Source: Empedobacter brevis_A
GTDB taxonomy: Bacteria; Bacteroidota; Bacteroidia; Flavobacteriales; Weeksellaceae
Assembly (NCBI RefSeq): GCF_965118635.1
Contig: NZ_CBCPHV010000003.1
Span: 62,001-126,000 of the forward strand
Direction of reading: 5' to 3'
DNA: 64,000 bases
Both the position numbers and the translations under genes were made by a program. Of the stretch, positions 1-8,253 are shown one piece after another (position 1 is the first letter of the stretch; every line of letters starts with the position of its first letter). The notes under the pieces were generated by a model. The model did not search any database. It was not told the origin of the DNA and worked only from the letters and a program-made list of their open reading frames with translations.

Positions 1-1552
1 ATAATTTTGAAGCATCTTGACGAACAACAACTTTTACTTTTTTATTCGCTGATGAATAATCAGAAACAACGGTTAATTTTGGATGACCATTTTCGTAATA
101 CCATTGATTGAAAAACCAATTCAAATCACGACCAGAAACTTCTTCCAATGCTAAACGTAATTGTGCAGATTCGGCTTTTCCGTATTCGTTATCTTTCAAA
201 TATTTATTCAAACCTTTGAAGAAAGCATCATCTCCTAAGAAATTTCTCAACATATGTAAAATGATTCCTCCTTTGTTGTACGAAACGCCATCAAACATAT
301 CTTCGCGAGAATTATAATGAACTCGAACTAAATTTTTTGTTGGTCCATCGCCATGTTTATAACCAAACATTTCGTTGTAACGATGTTCATCTGCTTTCTC
401 TTTTCCGTATTTATGTTCGAACCATAAATATTCAGAATAATTTGCAAAAGATTCATTTACAGTTAAATTTCCCCAGCTTTCAGCTGTAACTAAATCTCCA
501 AACCAATGGTGAAATAATTCGTGAGCAATTACATATTCTGCTGTGTTCTCATCAACTAATTGTCCAGCTTTTTGTTGAACGCCATCATGAAATAAAGAAG
601 CTGTTGTGTTTTCCATTGCTCCAGAAACATATTCGCGCGCTGTCATTTGCGCATATTTGTCCCAAGGATAAGGATAGTTTAATTTGTCAGAAAAGAATTG
701 AATCATTTCTGGTGTATTACCAAAAATTTGTTTTGCAACATCTTTGTACGCTGGCTCTACATAATAATCAACATTGATATTTTTCCATTTATCATTGATT
801 ATTGCATAATCTCCAATTCCGAAAAAGAACAAATAAGGAGCATGTTTTTTATCAAATTTCCAATAATCTGTTTTTGTTCCATCCGAATTTTTCTTCGAAG
901 ATTTCATCGTTCCATTTGATAATGAAACATATTTATCAGGATATGTTAATGTGATTTCTTGAGAAGTTTTTTGATTTGTTTTATCAATTGTTGGGAACCA
1001 ACAAGAAGAAGATTCGGTTTCGCCTTGCGTCCAAATTTGTGTTGGGTAATTTGGTCGTTCTCCTTTCGCATTGATAAAGTAAACTCCTTTTGCATCATTT
1101 ATAGCTGCGCTTCCTTCTTGTTTTACTTCATTCGGACGAGCTGTATATTTGATGTAAAGCGTATATTCTTGATCTTTATTATATTCTTTGTCTAAATCGA
1201 TAACCAATTGTAGATCATCATATTTATAATTTAATTTCTTTTTTGTTGATCCGTTTACTAAAGCAACTTCGTGAATTAACATTGCTTTTGCATCCAAAGT
1301 AACTTTGTTTGTCGTATAAAAATGAGGTTTCAATGTAACCCAAGCTTCACCTAAAACATGCTCTTTTGCATAATCAAATTTAAGATCTAATTTTGTGTGA
1401 ACCAGATTATTGATGCGTTCTGCTTCTGCACGATAAATGTCTAATTTATTCGTTTGATTCTCATTATAACTTGGTGGTGGTGTCATTACTTGCGCACAAG
1501 TAAGACTTGATATGATAAAGGCTGATGAAAGCCAAAGAATGCGTTTTCTCAT
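1..1552 (-). CDS. M1 family zinc aminopeptidase (3' end beyond the window)
   Basis: Secreted or periplasmic metallopeptidase of the M1 (aminopeptidase N / LTA4 hydrolase) family. The start ATG at 1552 is followed by a Sec signal peptide ending near TCAQ. The visible part, about 517 residues, holds the substrate-binding SGAMEN motif, the zinc site HELFHHW and, 18 residues on, the third zinc ligand in NESFANYSE, so the catalytic centre is complete. Only the C-terminal end is cut off by the window edge. It probably trims peptides in the periplasm. Family assignment is firm; the natural substrate is unknown. Confidence 0.93.
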   Translation of the reverse strand, partial: MRKRILWLSSAFIISSLTCAQVMTPPPSYNENQTNKLDIYRAEAERINNLVHTKLDLKFDYAKEHVLGEAWVTLKPHFYTTNKVTLDAKAMLIHEVALVNGSTKKKLNYKYDDLQLVIDLDKEYNKDQEYTLYIKYTARPNEVKQEGSAAINDAKGVYFINAKGERPNYPTQIWTQGETESSSCWFPTIDKTNQKTSQEITLTYPDKYVSLSNGTMKSSKKNSDGTKTDYWKFDKKHAPYLFFFGIGDYAIINDKWKNINVDYYVEPAYKDVAKQIFGNTPEMIQFFSDKLNYPYPWDKYAQMTAREYVSGAMENTTASLFHDGVQQKAGQLVDENTAEYVIAHELFHHWFGDLVTAESWGNLTVNESFANYSEYLWFEHKYGKEKADEHRYNEMFGYKHGDGPTKNLVRVHYNSREDMFDGVSYNKGGIILHMLRNFLGDDAFFKGLNKYLKDNEYGKAESAQLRLALEEVSGRDLNWFFNQWYYENGHPKLTVVSDYSSANKKVKVVVRQDASKL

Positions 1553-1598
1553 CTTAAATTTTTTATTCTATTGGTTGATAATTTTCTCGAAAAGTTAC

Positions 1599-1625
1599 AA
1601 AAAAAGCCTCTAATTTAGAGACTTT
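1599..1625 (-). terminator. Rho-independent terminator after thyA
   Basis: A CTCTAA/TTAGAG stem with a T run on the minus strand lies 16 bases past the thyA stop and before the peptidase start. Confidence 0.6.
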
Positions 1626-1640
1626 AAGTGTTTTTTATGA

Positions 1641-2435
1641 TTAAACAGCTACAATTCCTTTGATGTGAGGATGTGCTTGATAATTTTCTAATTCGAAATC
1701 TTCGAAAGTAAAATCAAAAATGTCTTTTACATTCGGATTTATTTTCATTGTTGGAAGAGGAAAAGGTTCGCGTGTTAATTGTAATTCAACTTGTTCAAAA
1801 TGATTTTTGTAAATATGTGCATCGCCAAACGTATGAACAAAATCGCCAACTTCTAAATCACAAACTTGTGCAACCATCATTTGTAACAAAGCATATGATG
1901 CAATGTTGAAAGGAACTCCTAAGAAAATATCTGCGCTACGTTGATACAATTGCAATGATAATTTTCCGTCGTTCACATAAAATTGAAAAAAAGCATGACA
2001 AGGAGCCAAAGCCATTTGATCTAATTCACCAACATTCCAAGCAGAAACAATAATTCGGCGCGAATCGGGATTATTTTTTATTTGATCGATTGCGACTTTT
2101 ATTTGGTCAACAACTTCTCCATTTTGTTTTCCCCAAGAACGCCATTGATGACCATAAACTGGTCCTAAATCACCATTTTCATCGGCCCATTCATTCCAAA
2201 TTCGTACACCATTATCTGTTAAATATTTGATATTTGTATCGCCTTTCAAAAACCATAATAATTCGTAAATAATCGATTTTAAATGTAATTTTTTTGTTGT
2301 CACTAAAGGAAATCCTTTCGATAAATCAAAACGCATTTGGTAACCAAAAATACTTTTTGTTCCCGTTCCTGTTCTGTCTTCTTTAAAAGATCCTTCTGTC
2401 AAAACCTTTTTACATAAATCGTGATATTGCTGCAT
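1641..2435 (-). CDS. thyA: Thymidylate synthase
   Basis: Converts dUMP and 5,10-methylene-tetrahydrofolate to dTMP and dihydrofolate in the cytoplasm. At 264 residues it has the length of the classic ThyA. The DRTGTGT loop near the N-terminus, the double arginine PDSRRII, the nucleophile in LAPCHAFFQF (Cys about 146) and the QLYQRSADIFLG dUMP-binding stretch are all visible, as is the C-terminal IVAV end. The folA gene often paired with it is not adjacent here. A TAnnTTTG box on the minus strand just upstream supports the start. Confidence 0.98.
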   Translation of the reverse strand: MQQYHDLCKKVLTEGSFKEDRTGTGTKSIFGYQMRFDLSKGFPLVTTKKLHLKSIIYELLWFLKGDTNIKYLTDNGVRIWNEWADENGDLGPVYGHQWRSWGKQNGEVVDQIKVAIDQIKNNPDSRRIIVSAWNVGELDQMALAPCHAFFQFYVNDGKLSLQLYQRSADIFLGVPFNIASYALLQMMVAQVCDLEVGDFVHTFGDAHIYKNHFEQVELQLTREPFPLPTMKINPNVKDIFDFTFEDFELENYQAHPHIKGIVAV

Positions 2436-2455
2436 TTTGAGTATATTTAACCTTT

Positions 2456-2463
2456 CAAATTTA
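2456..2463 (-). promoter_or_regulatory. Minus-strand -7 box for thyA
   Basis: TAAATTTG on the minus strand matches the Bacteroidota -7 consensus TAnnTTTG and sits about 20 bases before the thyA start. Confidence 0.5.
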
Positions 2464-2478
2464 GTGATTTTTTTTAGA

Positions 2479-2742
2479 ATGAAAATTAGTTTAATTCTTA
2501 CAATTTTAGTGCTTTTTATGTTTTTTGCTTCATATAGTAAATCAAATTTCGGGCGAAAAATTACGCAACATTTTTATTTTCAAACCTTATTTAATGTTGT
2601 TTTAGTGATTGTTTTTATTTCAAAAATTATTCACATTAAGTTAAATTTAATCTCAATGATTTCGCTAATTATCATTGGTTGCATGTTGTATATGAGTATT
2701 CCAAATTATTTACAACAATTGAGAAGAAGGATTGGTAAATAG
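2479..2742 (+). CDS. Small multi-pass membrane protein of unknown function
   Basis: An 87-residue hydrophobic protein with about three predicted membrane segments and a basic tail (QLRRRIGK). I chose the ATG at 2479, because the upstream TTG at 2437 touches the thyA start and would add an unlikely leader. It lies between divergent thyA and rlmB, and the rlmB promoter overlaps its 3' end. No family recognised. It could be a lineage-specific membrane protein. Confidence 0.6.
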   Translation: MKISLILTILVLFMFFASYSKSNFGRKITQHFYFQTLFNVVLVIVFISKIIHIKLNLISMISLIIIGCMLYMSIPNYLQQLRRRIGK

Positions 2743-2765
2743 TTACGTATAATTTTTTATCTTTG
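2732..2765 (+). promoter_or_regulatory. Promoter of rlmB
   Basis: TTG, 23 bases, then TATCTTTG, matching the Bacteroidota -33/-7 pattern. The -7 box ends only five bases before the rlmB ATG, so the transcript would be leaderless or nearly so. Confidence 0.55.
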
Positions 2766-2770
2766 CATTT

Positions 2771-3520
2771 ATGAAAAACGAAGCAGGAATTTTTGGTTTA
2801 AGACCAGTAATAGAAGCGATTGAAGCAGGTAAAACAATCGATAAAATTTTTATTCAAAAAGGTTTACAAGGTGAAATTTTTTCAGAATTGAGAAAATTAG
2901 TAACTGAATATGAAATTCCTGTAAGTTATGTACCTGTAGAAAAACTAAATCGTTTTACTGGGAAAAACCACCAAGGAGTTTATGCCTTTATTTCGCCAAT
3001 CGAATTTGATTCAATCGAAAATGTATTGCCACAAATTTGGGAGCAAGGAAAAACGCCTTTTATCTTAATTTTAGATCGTGTTTCTGATGTTCGTAATTTT
3101 GGTGCAATCTCTCGTACAGCAGAATGTGTTGGTGTTGATGCGATTATTATTCCAGCAAAAGGTTCGGCTTCTGTAAATGCAGATGCAATCAAAACTTCGA
3201 CAGGAGCTTTGTATAATATTCCAGTTTGTAAGGAAGGAAATTTAGTGAATGTTATAAAATATTTACAATCGGCTGGAATTTCAATTTTTAGTGCATCTGA
3301 AAAATCAGCAGAATTTATTTATGATGCAGATTTCTCTGTACCTGCAGCAATTGTAATGGGAAGTGAAGAAGATGGAGTTTCTGATTCTATTATTAAAATA
3401 TCAGATAAAATTATTAAATTGCCAATGGCTGGACAAACTGCTTCATTGAATGTTTCGGTTGCAGCTGGAGCAATTTTATATGAAGCTGTTCGCCAAAGAA
3501 TATTACAAGATTTATTTTAA
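2771..3520 (+). CDS. rlmB: 23S rRNA 2'-O-ribose guanosine methyltransferase (TrmH/SpoU family)
   Basis: SPOUT-fold enzyme that methylates the ribose of G2251 (E. coli numbering) in 23S rRNA. The N-terminal substrate-binding part starts with the typical GLRPVIEAI; the three SpoU motifs follow: NFGAISRTAE, then MGSEEDGVS, then LPMAGQTASLNVSVA, which form the knotted SAM site. Length 249 is normal for the family. It may share a transcript with the small membrane protein 12 bases downstream. RlmB is favoured over other TrmH-like enzymes because of the N-terminal domain. Confidence 0.92.
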   Translation: MKNEAGIFGLRPVIEAIEAGKTIDKIFIQKGLQGEIFSELRKLVTEYEIPVSYVPVEKLNRFTGKNHQGVYAFISPIEFDSIENVLPQIWEQGKTPFILILDRVSDVRNFGAISRTAECVGVDAIIIPAKGSASVNADAIKTSTGALYNIPVCKEGNLVNVIKYLQSAGISIFSASEKSAEFIYDADFSVPAAIVMGSEEDGVSDSIIKISDKIIKLPMAGQTASLNVSVAAGAILYEAVRQRILQDLF

Positions 3521-3532
3521 AAACATATAACG

Positions 3533-3850
3533 ATGACCTATTCTACTTTTATTGGATTTTTGTTGATTGCGATTAGTATTGCAATGTATTATTTTACAAA
3601 TTTGGATATCTCAAGATTATTTTCAGATAAAGAATTTTTGGTAGGAATTACTGGAGGTGCTGGAATCGGATTTATTTTTGGAGGATTTTTAGGTTGGCTT
3701 TATAAATACAAAGCAGTGAATAAAGCGAATGCTGAAATAGCAAACGAAGAAAAACGTAAAATTGCTGAACAAAAAGCACAAGAAGAAGCGGCTAAAGAAC
3801 AAGCAAAATTAGATGCTCAAAAGGATAAAGAAGAATCAGGTTTATTGTAA
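3533..3850 (+). CDS. Small inner-membrane protein with a charged helical tail
   Basis: A 105-residue protein. Two hydrophobic segments (about residues 6-25 and 36-58, the second glycine-rich) are followed by roughly 45 residues of Lys/Glu/Ala-rich helix that should sit in the cytoplasm. No family recognised. It follows rlmB closely and ends before a shared convergent terminator. Confidence 0.65.
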   Translation: MTYSTFIGFLLIAISIAMYYFTNLDISRLFSDKEFLVGITGGAGIGFIFGGFLGWLYKYKAVNKANAEIANEEKRKIAEQKAQEEAAKEQAKLDAQKDKEESGLL

Positions 3851-3870
3851 AAGATAAATTAGATAAACAT

Positions 3871-3908
3871 AAAAAAACGGTCGAAAATTAATTTTCGACC
3901 GTTTTTTT
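3871..3908. terminator. Bidirectional terminator with a perfect 26-bp palindrome
   Basis: A 13-bp perfect inverted repeat (3877-3902) flanked by A and T runs serves both converging transcripts. Its left arm codes the last residues and stop of the XrtF partner gene. Confidence 0.85.
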
Positions 3909-4334
3909 ATGTTGTATTTCTTGGTAATAAAAACAAGGAACTAATAGCAATAAAAACATAGGCTGAATAAGAAATCTCCTTATGTAAAAGAAAACCATTT
4001 CGCCTGATGAAAAATGAGTTGAAATCAAATAATTATAAATAGGCAAAAGAACGATTAATCCTATAATCATAATGATGATTGAGAATTTAACGTAACTTTT
4101 TTTCCAGAAAATAAACCAAATAATTAATACTGTTAATAATGTATTAAGAAGATAGCGAACCATAAGGCTTGCATTTAATTTTGCTAAATCGATTTCAGGA
4201 AATCTTGGATGGCCAACTAAATGAAAATATTTTAAGAAAGGATCGTAAAATAAAACATCTTCGAATTTTCGGACTAATATTAATCCAAAAACAAGTAAAA
4301 TAGCAATTGCGTAACGTAAATATTTATTTGGCAT
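3888..4334 (-). CDS. Exosortase F system-associated protein
   Basis: A 148-residue membrane protein with about four hydrophobic segments, placed directly after xrtF and overlapping it by 11 bases. Position, size and the N-terminal FEDVLFYDPFLKYF stretch fit the small protein family that accompanies XrtF in flavobacteria. Its function is unknown; a role in substrate handling or assembly by the exosortase is inferred from constant linkage. The last codons lie inside the shared terminator hairpin. Confidence 0.78.
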   Translation of the reverse strand: MPNKYLRYAIAILLVFGLILVRKFEDVLFYDPFLKYFHLVGHPRFPEIDLAKLNASLMVRYLLNTLLTVLIIWFIFWKKSYVKFSIIIMIIGLIVLLPIYNYLISTHFSSGEMVFFYIRRFLIQPMFLLLLVPCFYYQEIQHKKTVEN

Positions 4335-4866
4335 TTCTTTTATTGTATTTTGTTACAAAAAACTTAATCCAAACAATCCATAGAATTACGATAGAGCCAT
4401 AAATAATTGCTGGGAATAAATAATCGTGTGCCATTTTACCATATTCATCGTGATATCTAAAAATGTAATTTAGCAACATAATTCTCAGAATATTCATTAC
4501 AAAAAGGATTGCTAAACCAGATAAAATAAACAAAAAAGTTTGTTTGAAATTTGTGTAAAAAGCAACGATAAAAGCAATAAAAATAATTAGAATAGAAATC
4601 GCATTACAACCTTCATTTACAATAGAAGCAACTTGTCCATCCATTACCAAACGCATCCAAGGCTGATTTTCTGCAATATTAGAAAAAGTAAAAAAACCAC
4701 ATTTATTCAACCCAAAAGCTGTAATATCTGATGTTAATTTTGTAAATGGATCTGGAATGTTATGTGGTAAATATTGATCTAAATACAATTTATAAACTAA
4801 GCTCAGAATAATGTAAGTACCTAAAAAACGTAAAAGGAATAACAATAAGGGTTTAAATTCTTTCAT
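4324..4866 (-). CDS. xrtF: Exosortase family protein XrtF
   Basis: Polytopic inner-membrane cysteine transpeptidase-like protein of the exosortase/archaeosortase group, 180 residues. The three residues expected of the family are visible: Cys in NEGCNAISI, Arg in NILRIMLL and His in MAHDYLFPA, each near a membrane segment. I chose the start at 4866, because a minus-strand -7 box lies at 4886-4893, so an upstream start at 4908 would not be transcribed from it. Exosortases cut C-terminal sorting tails of exported proteins; the XrtF substrate is not obvious here. Confidence 0.85.
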   Translation of the reverse strand: MKEFKPLLLFLLRFLGTYIILSLVYKLYLDQYLPHNIPDPFTKLTSDITAFGLNKCGFFTFSNIAENQPWMRLVMDGQVASIVNEGCNAISILIIFIAFIVAFYTNFKQTFLFILSGLAILFVMNILRIMLLNYIFRYHDEYGKMAHDYLFPAIIYGSIVILWIVWIKFFVTKYNKRNAK

Positions 4867-4885
4867 TGGGTTAAAAAATTTCAAA

Positions 4886-4893
4886 CAAATATA
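4886..4893 (-). promoter_or_regulatory. Minus-strand -7 box for xrtF
   Basis: TATATTTG on the minus strand, about 20 bases before the chosen xrtF start. It is used to decide that start. Confidence 0.5.
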
Positions 4894-4910
4894 AATGAAA
4901 ATCATCATCT

Positions 4911-4942
4911 TTTGATTAAGTTATGATTAATCAATAAATTTG
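4911..4942 (+). promoter_or_regulatory. Promoter of the GAF-rsmG pair
   Basis: TTTG, 20 bases, TAAATTTG: a textbook Bacteroidota -33/-7 promoter 21 bases before the GAF gene start. Confidence 0.7.
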
Positions 4943-4962
4943 CTCTTTATAGAAGATACAAA

Positions 4963-5409
4963 ATGCAAAATTTACATAAACGCGTGGATGTCATAATTGA
5001 TAGCGCAATTTCTACGGAAGATAGATTACAAAAAATTTGTCAGTTGTTGAGCGATGAAGTGGAATACTACAATTGGGTAGGATTTTATTTCAAAAATGGA
5101 GATAAAAATGAGCTAAAACTTGGTCCTTATGTTGGTGCAGCAACAGATCATACAATCATTCCTTATGGTAAAGGAATTTGTGGACAAGTGGCAGAATCTA
5201 ATGAAACTTTTGTTGTGCCAGATGTTTATGCACAAGATAATTATTTGGCGTGTTCAATCGAAACGAAAGCTGAAATTGTTGTTCCAATTTTCAAAAATGG
5301 AGAAAATATTGGTCAAATTGATATCGATTCGCACAAAATTAATCCGTTTACAGAAGACGATACAAAGTTGTTAGATTACGTTTGTCAGCGAGTTTCAGAA
5401 ATTATTTAA
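4963..5409 (+). CDS. GAF domain protein, probable free methionine-R-sulfoxide reductase type
   Basis: A single GAF domain of 148 residues. The pattern YYNWVGFYF, GKGICGQVAE, VVPDVYAQDNYLAC and AEIVVPI follows the fRMsr (YebR-like) group, which reduces free methionine-R-sulfoxide with redox cysteines. Cys in GKGICG and Cys in NYLAC are kept, but the third cysteine of the E. coli enzyme, between them, appears absent, so activity is inferred rather than certain. It lies divergent from xrtF and shares a transcript with rsmG three bases downstream. Confidence 0.75.
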   Translation: MQNLHKRVDVIIDSAISTEDRLQKICQLLSDEVEYYNWVGFYFKNGDKNELKLGPYVGAATDHTIIPYGKGICGQVAESNETFVVPDVYAQDNYLACSIETKAEIVVPIFKNGENIGQIDIDSHKINPFTEDDTKLLDYVCQRVSEII

Positions 5410-5412
5410 GCA

Positions 5413-6042
5413 ATGATTGATTTAATTTTAAAATATTTTCCTGATTTAACGGAAAAACAAATCGAACAATTTTCGAAAGTTGGTGATTTGTACAAAGAAT
5501 GGAATGATCAAATCAATGTTGTTTCTCGAAAAGATATTGACGAAATTTATACAAATCATATTTTACATTCATTAGCGATTGCAAAAGTAATGGAGTTTAC
5601 AGATGGTTCTTCCGTTTTAGATGTTGGAACTGGAGGAGGTTTACCAGGAATTCCGTTAGCAATTTTATTTCCAAATGTTCAGTTTCATTTAGTAGATTCT
5701 ATCGGAAAAAAAATAAAAGTTGTAAAAGGAGTTGCAGATGGTTTAGGTTTGACAAATGTAAAAGCTGAACAAAAGCGTGCTGAAGAGCTAACGGATAAAT
5801 ACGATTTTGTCGTTTCTCGTGCGGTAACAGCAATGCCAAGATTTGCAGAATGGATTCGTGGAAAATTTAAAAAAGAATCGATTAATCCTTTTCCAAACGG
5901 TTTATTATATCTAAAAGGAGGCGATTTGACAGAAGAATTAGCTGGTTTTCCAAATGCTGTTTTATTTGATATTCAAAACTTTTTTGACGAAGATTTCTTC
6001 GAAACAAAAAAAGTCGTTTATTTAGAAAAGAAAGATATTTAA
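5413..6042 (+). CDS. rsmG: 16S rRNA (guanine-527-N7)-methyltransferase
   Basis: SAM-dependent Rossmann methyltransferase of 209 residues that makes m7G527 in 16S rRNA. The N-terminal helix LYKEWNDQINVVSRKD, the SAM loop VLDVGTGGGLPGIPLAI and the VVSRAVTAM catalytic-region motif are diagnostic. It is translationally close to the GAF gene and ends before a strong terminator. In other bacteria, loss of RsmG gives low-level streptomycin resistance. Confidence 0.96.
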   Translation: MIDLILKYFPDLTEKQIEQFSKVGDLYKEWNDQINVVSRKDIDEIYTNHILHSLAIAKVMEFTDGSSVLDVGTGGGLPGIPLAILFPNVQFHLVDSIGKKIKVVKGVADGLGLTNVKAEQKRAEELTDKYDFVVSRAVTAMPRFAEWIRGKFKKESINPFPNGLLYLKGGDLTEELAGFPNAVLFDIQNFFDEDFFETKKVVYLEKKDI

Positions 6043-6062
6043 TTTATATAAATAATAGATTT

Positions 6063-6095
6063 AAAAAACCGAAATCAATTTGATTTCGGTTTTTT
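6063..6095 (+). terminator. Rho-independent terminator after rsmG
   Basis: A long stem centred on CCGAAATCA/TGATTTCGG with A and T flanks. Confidence 0.85.
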
Positions 6096-6192
6096 ATTTT
6101 AACAATTATTGAAAACAAATATAAACAATGTTAAACGTTATTTTATCCAATACTTTAAGTTCTTTTTAAGAGGTTTTTTCATCAAAATTCAC

Positions 6193-6200
6193 TATATTTG
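6193..6200 (+). promoter_or_regulatory. -7 box of gyrB
   Basis: TATATTTG, 27 bases before the gyrB ATG. No clear -33 TTG at the usual spacing. Confidence 0.5.
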
Positions 6201-6227
6201 TTTGTTTAAAAAAGTTAGAAACATATT

Positions 6228-8171
6228 ATGAGTAATAACACATATACGGCGGATAATATCCAAGCGTTAGAAGGAATGGAGCACGTACGTCTTCGTCCAT
6301 CGATGTATATTGGTGACGTCGGAGTTAGAGGATTACACCACTTAGTTTACGAGGTTGTTGATAACTCTATTGATGAAGCTTTAGCAGGATACTGTGATAC
6401 AATCAAAGTAACAATTCTAGAAGGAAACTCGATTCGTGTAGAAGATAACGGACGTGGTATTCCTGTCGATTTGCATAAAAAAGAAGGAAAATCTGCATTA
6501 GAAGTTGTAATGACTAAAATTGGTGCAGGAGGTAAGTTTGATAAAGATACATACAAAGTTTCTGGAGGTTTGCACGGTGTTGGAGTTTCATGTGTTAATG
6601 CACTTTCTAACCATTTAACGGCAGAAGTATTCAAAAATGGAAAACACTACATTCAAGAATATTCTAAAGGAAAACCTTTGTATGATGTAAAAGAAGTTGG
6701 TCCAACTGAAAAAAATGGAACAACAGTTACTTTTACACCAGATGATACAATATTCCAAGAAATAAGAGAATATAACTATTCTACTTTAGCAAACCGTTTA
6801 CGCGAATTAGCGTTCTTAAACAAAGGAATCGTTATTGTATTAGTTGACGAACGTGTAAAAGATGCTGATGGAAATCCTTTAACGGAAACTTTCCATTCAG
6901 AAGAAGGATTGAAAGAATTTGTTGAGTTTGTAGATGGCAGCCGCGAATCTATTATGGATAAAGTTATCTTCATGGAGGGTGAACGTGATGGAATTCCAGT
7001 AGAGGTTGCAATGCGATACAATACTTCTTATACTGAAAATGTACATTCATATGTAAATAATATCAATACACACGAAGGTGGAACACACTTATCTGGTTTC
7101 CGCCGTGCGTTGACACGTACATTAAAAAAATATGCTGAAGAAAACTTTAATCTTGCAAAAGAAAAAGTTGAAATCGTAGGAGATGACTTCCGTGAAGGAT
7201 TAACAGCTGTAATTTCGGTAAAAGTAATGGAGCCTCAATTTGAAGGTCAAACAAAAACGAAATTAGGGAACTCTGAAGTTTCGCCAGCAGTTGATAAAAT
7301 CGTTGCAGAAATGTTAACGAACTTCTTAGAAGAAAATCCAACGGAAGCAAAACAAATAGTTGATAAAGTAATTTTAGCAGCAAAAGCTCGTCAGGCAGCG
7401 AAAAAAGCTCGTGAAATGGTACAGCGCAAGAATCCAATGGGAGGAAGCGGATTACCAGGTAAATTAGCCGATTGTTCTTCTCGTAACCCTGAAGAATCTG
7501 AGTTATTCTTAGTCGAGGGAGATTCTGCCGGAGGTACAGCTAAGCAAGGTCGTGATCGTCATTTTCAAGCAATTTTGCCATTACGTGGTAAGATTTTGAA
7601 TGTCGAGAAAGCGATGGCACATAAAGTTTTGGATAATGAAGAGATTAAAAATATTTATACAGCTTTAGGTGTAACAATTGGTACAGAAGAAGATTCAAAA
7701 GCATTAAATTTAGCAAAATTACGTTACCATAAAGTTGTAATTATGACCGATGCCGATGTCGATGGTTCTCATATCTCGACATTAATTTTGACATTCTTCT
7801 TCCGTTACATGAAAGAATTAATTGAACAAGGACATATTTACATTGCGACTCCACCTTTATATTTAATTAAAAAAGGAGCAAAGGCAGAATATGCTTGGGA
7901 CGAGAAAGATCGCGAACGTTTAACAGCAGAATTCTCAACTGATGGTTCTGGTAAAGGTGTTACAATTCAACGATACAAAGGTCTTGGGGAAATGAATGCT
8001 GAGCAATTATGGGATACAACTCTTAACCCAGAACATAGAACTTTACGTAAAGTAACGATTGACAATGCAACAGAAGCAGATCGTGTGTTCTCTATGTTGA
8101 TGGGAGATGATGTACCGCCTCGTCGTGAGTTTATCGAGAAAAATGCACATTATGCAAAAATTGATGTTTAA
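6228..8171 (+). CDS. gyrB: DNA gyrase subunit B
   Basis: ATPase subunit of the type II topoisomerase that adds negative supercoils. The 647 residues run GHKL ATPase (DNGRGIPVD about residue 75 and GGLHGVGVSCVNALS), transducer domain, then Toprim with EGDSAGG near 428 and DADVDGSHI near 507, and the C-terminal QRYKGLGEMN. It lacks the long Toprim insertion of the E. coli protein, as expected outside the proteobacteria. ParE is less likely because of the full GyrB motif set. It is transcribed alone between two terminators. Confidence 0.97.
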   Translation: MSNNTYTADNIQALEGMEHVRLRPSMYIGDVGVRGLHHLVYEVVDNSIDEALAGYCDTIKVTILEGNSIRVEDNGRGIPVDLHKKEGKSALEVVMTKIGAGGKFDKDTYKVSGGLHGVGVSCVNALSNHLTAEVFKNGKHYIQEYSKGKPLYDVKEVGPTEKNGTTVTFTPDDTIFQEIREYNYSTLANRLRELAFLNKGIVIVLVDERVKDADGNPLTETFHSEEGLKEFVEFVDGSRESIMDKVIFMEGERDGIPVEVAMRYNTSYTENVHSYVNNINTHEGGTHLSGFRRALTRTLKKYAEENFNLAKEKVEIVGDDFREGLTAVISVKVMEPQFEGQTKTKLGNSEVSPAVDKIVAEMLTNFLEENPTEAKQIVDKVILAAKARQAAKKAREMVQRKNPMGGSGLPGKLADCSSRNPEESELFLVEGDSAGGTAKQGRDRHFQAILPLRGKILNVEKAMAHKVLDNEEIKNIYTALGVTIGTEEDSKALNLAKLRYHKVVIMTDADVDGSHISTLILTFFFRYMKELIEQGHIYIATPPLYLIKKGAKAEYAWDEKDRERLTAEFSTDGSGKGVTIQRYKGLGEMNAEQLWDTTLNPEHRTLRKVTIDNATEADRVFSMLMGDDVPPRREFIEKNAHYAKIDV

Positions 8172-8193
8172 TCGATTTTGAATATAATATAAC

Positions 8194-8226
8194 AAAAAAA
8201 ATCCAGCTTTTAAGCTGGATTTTTTT
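8194..8226. terminator. Terminator between gyrB and the converging antiporter gene
   Basis: An AATCCAGCTT/AAGCTGGATT stem with A and T tails on both sides, usable in both directions. Confidence 0.85.
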
Positions 8227-8253
8227 GTTGAATTAAGATAAAATTGGAGAAAA

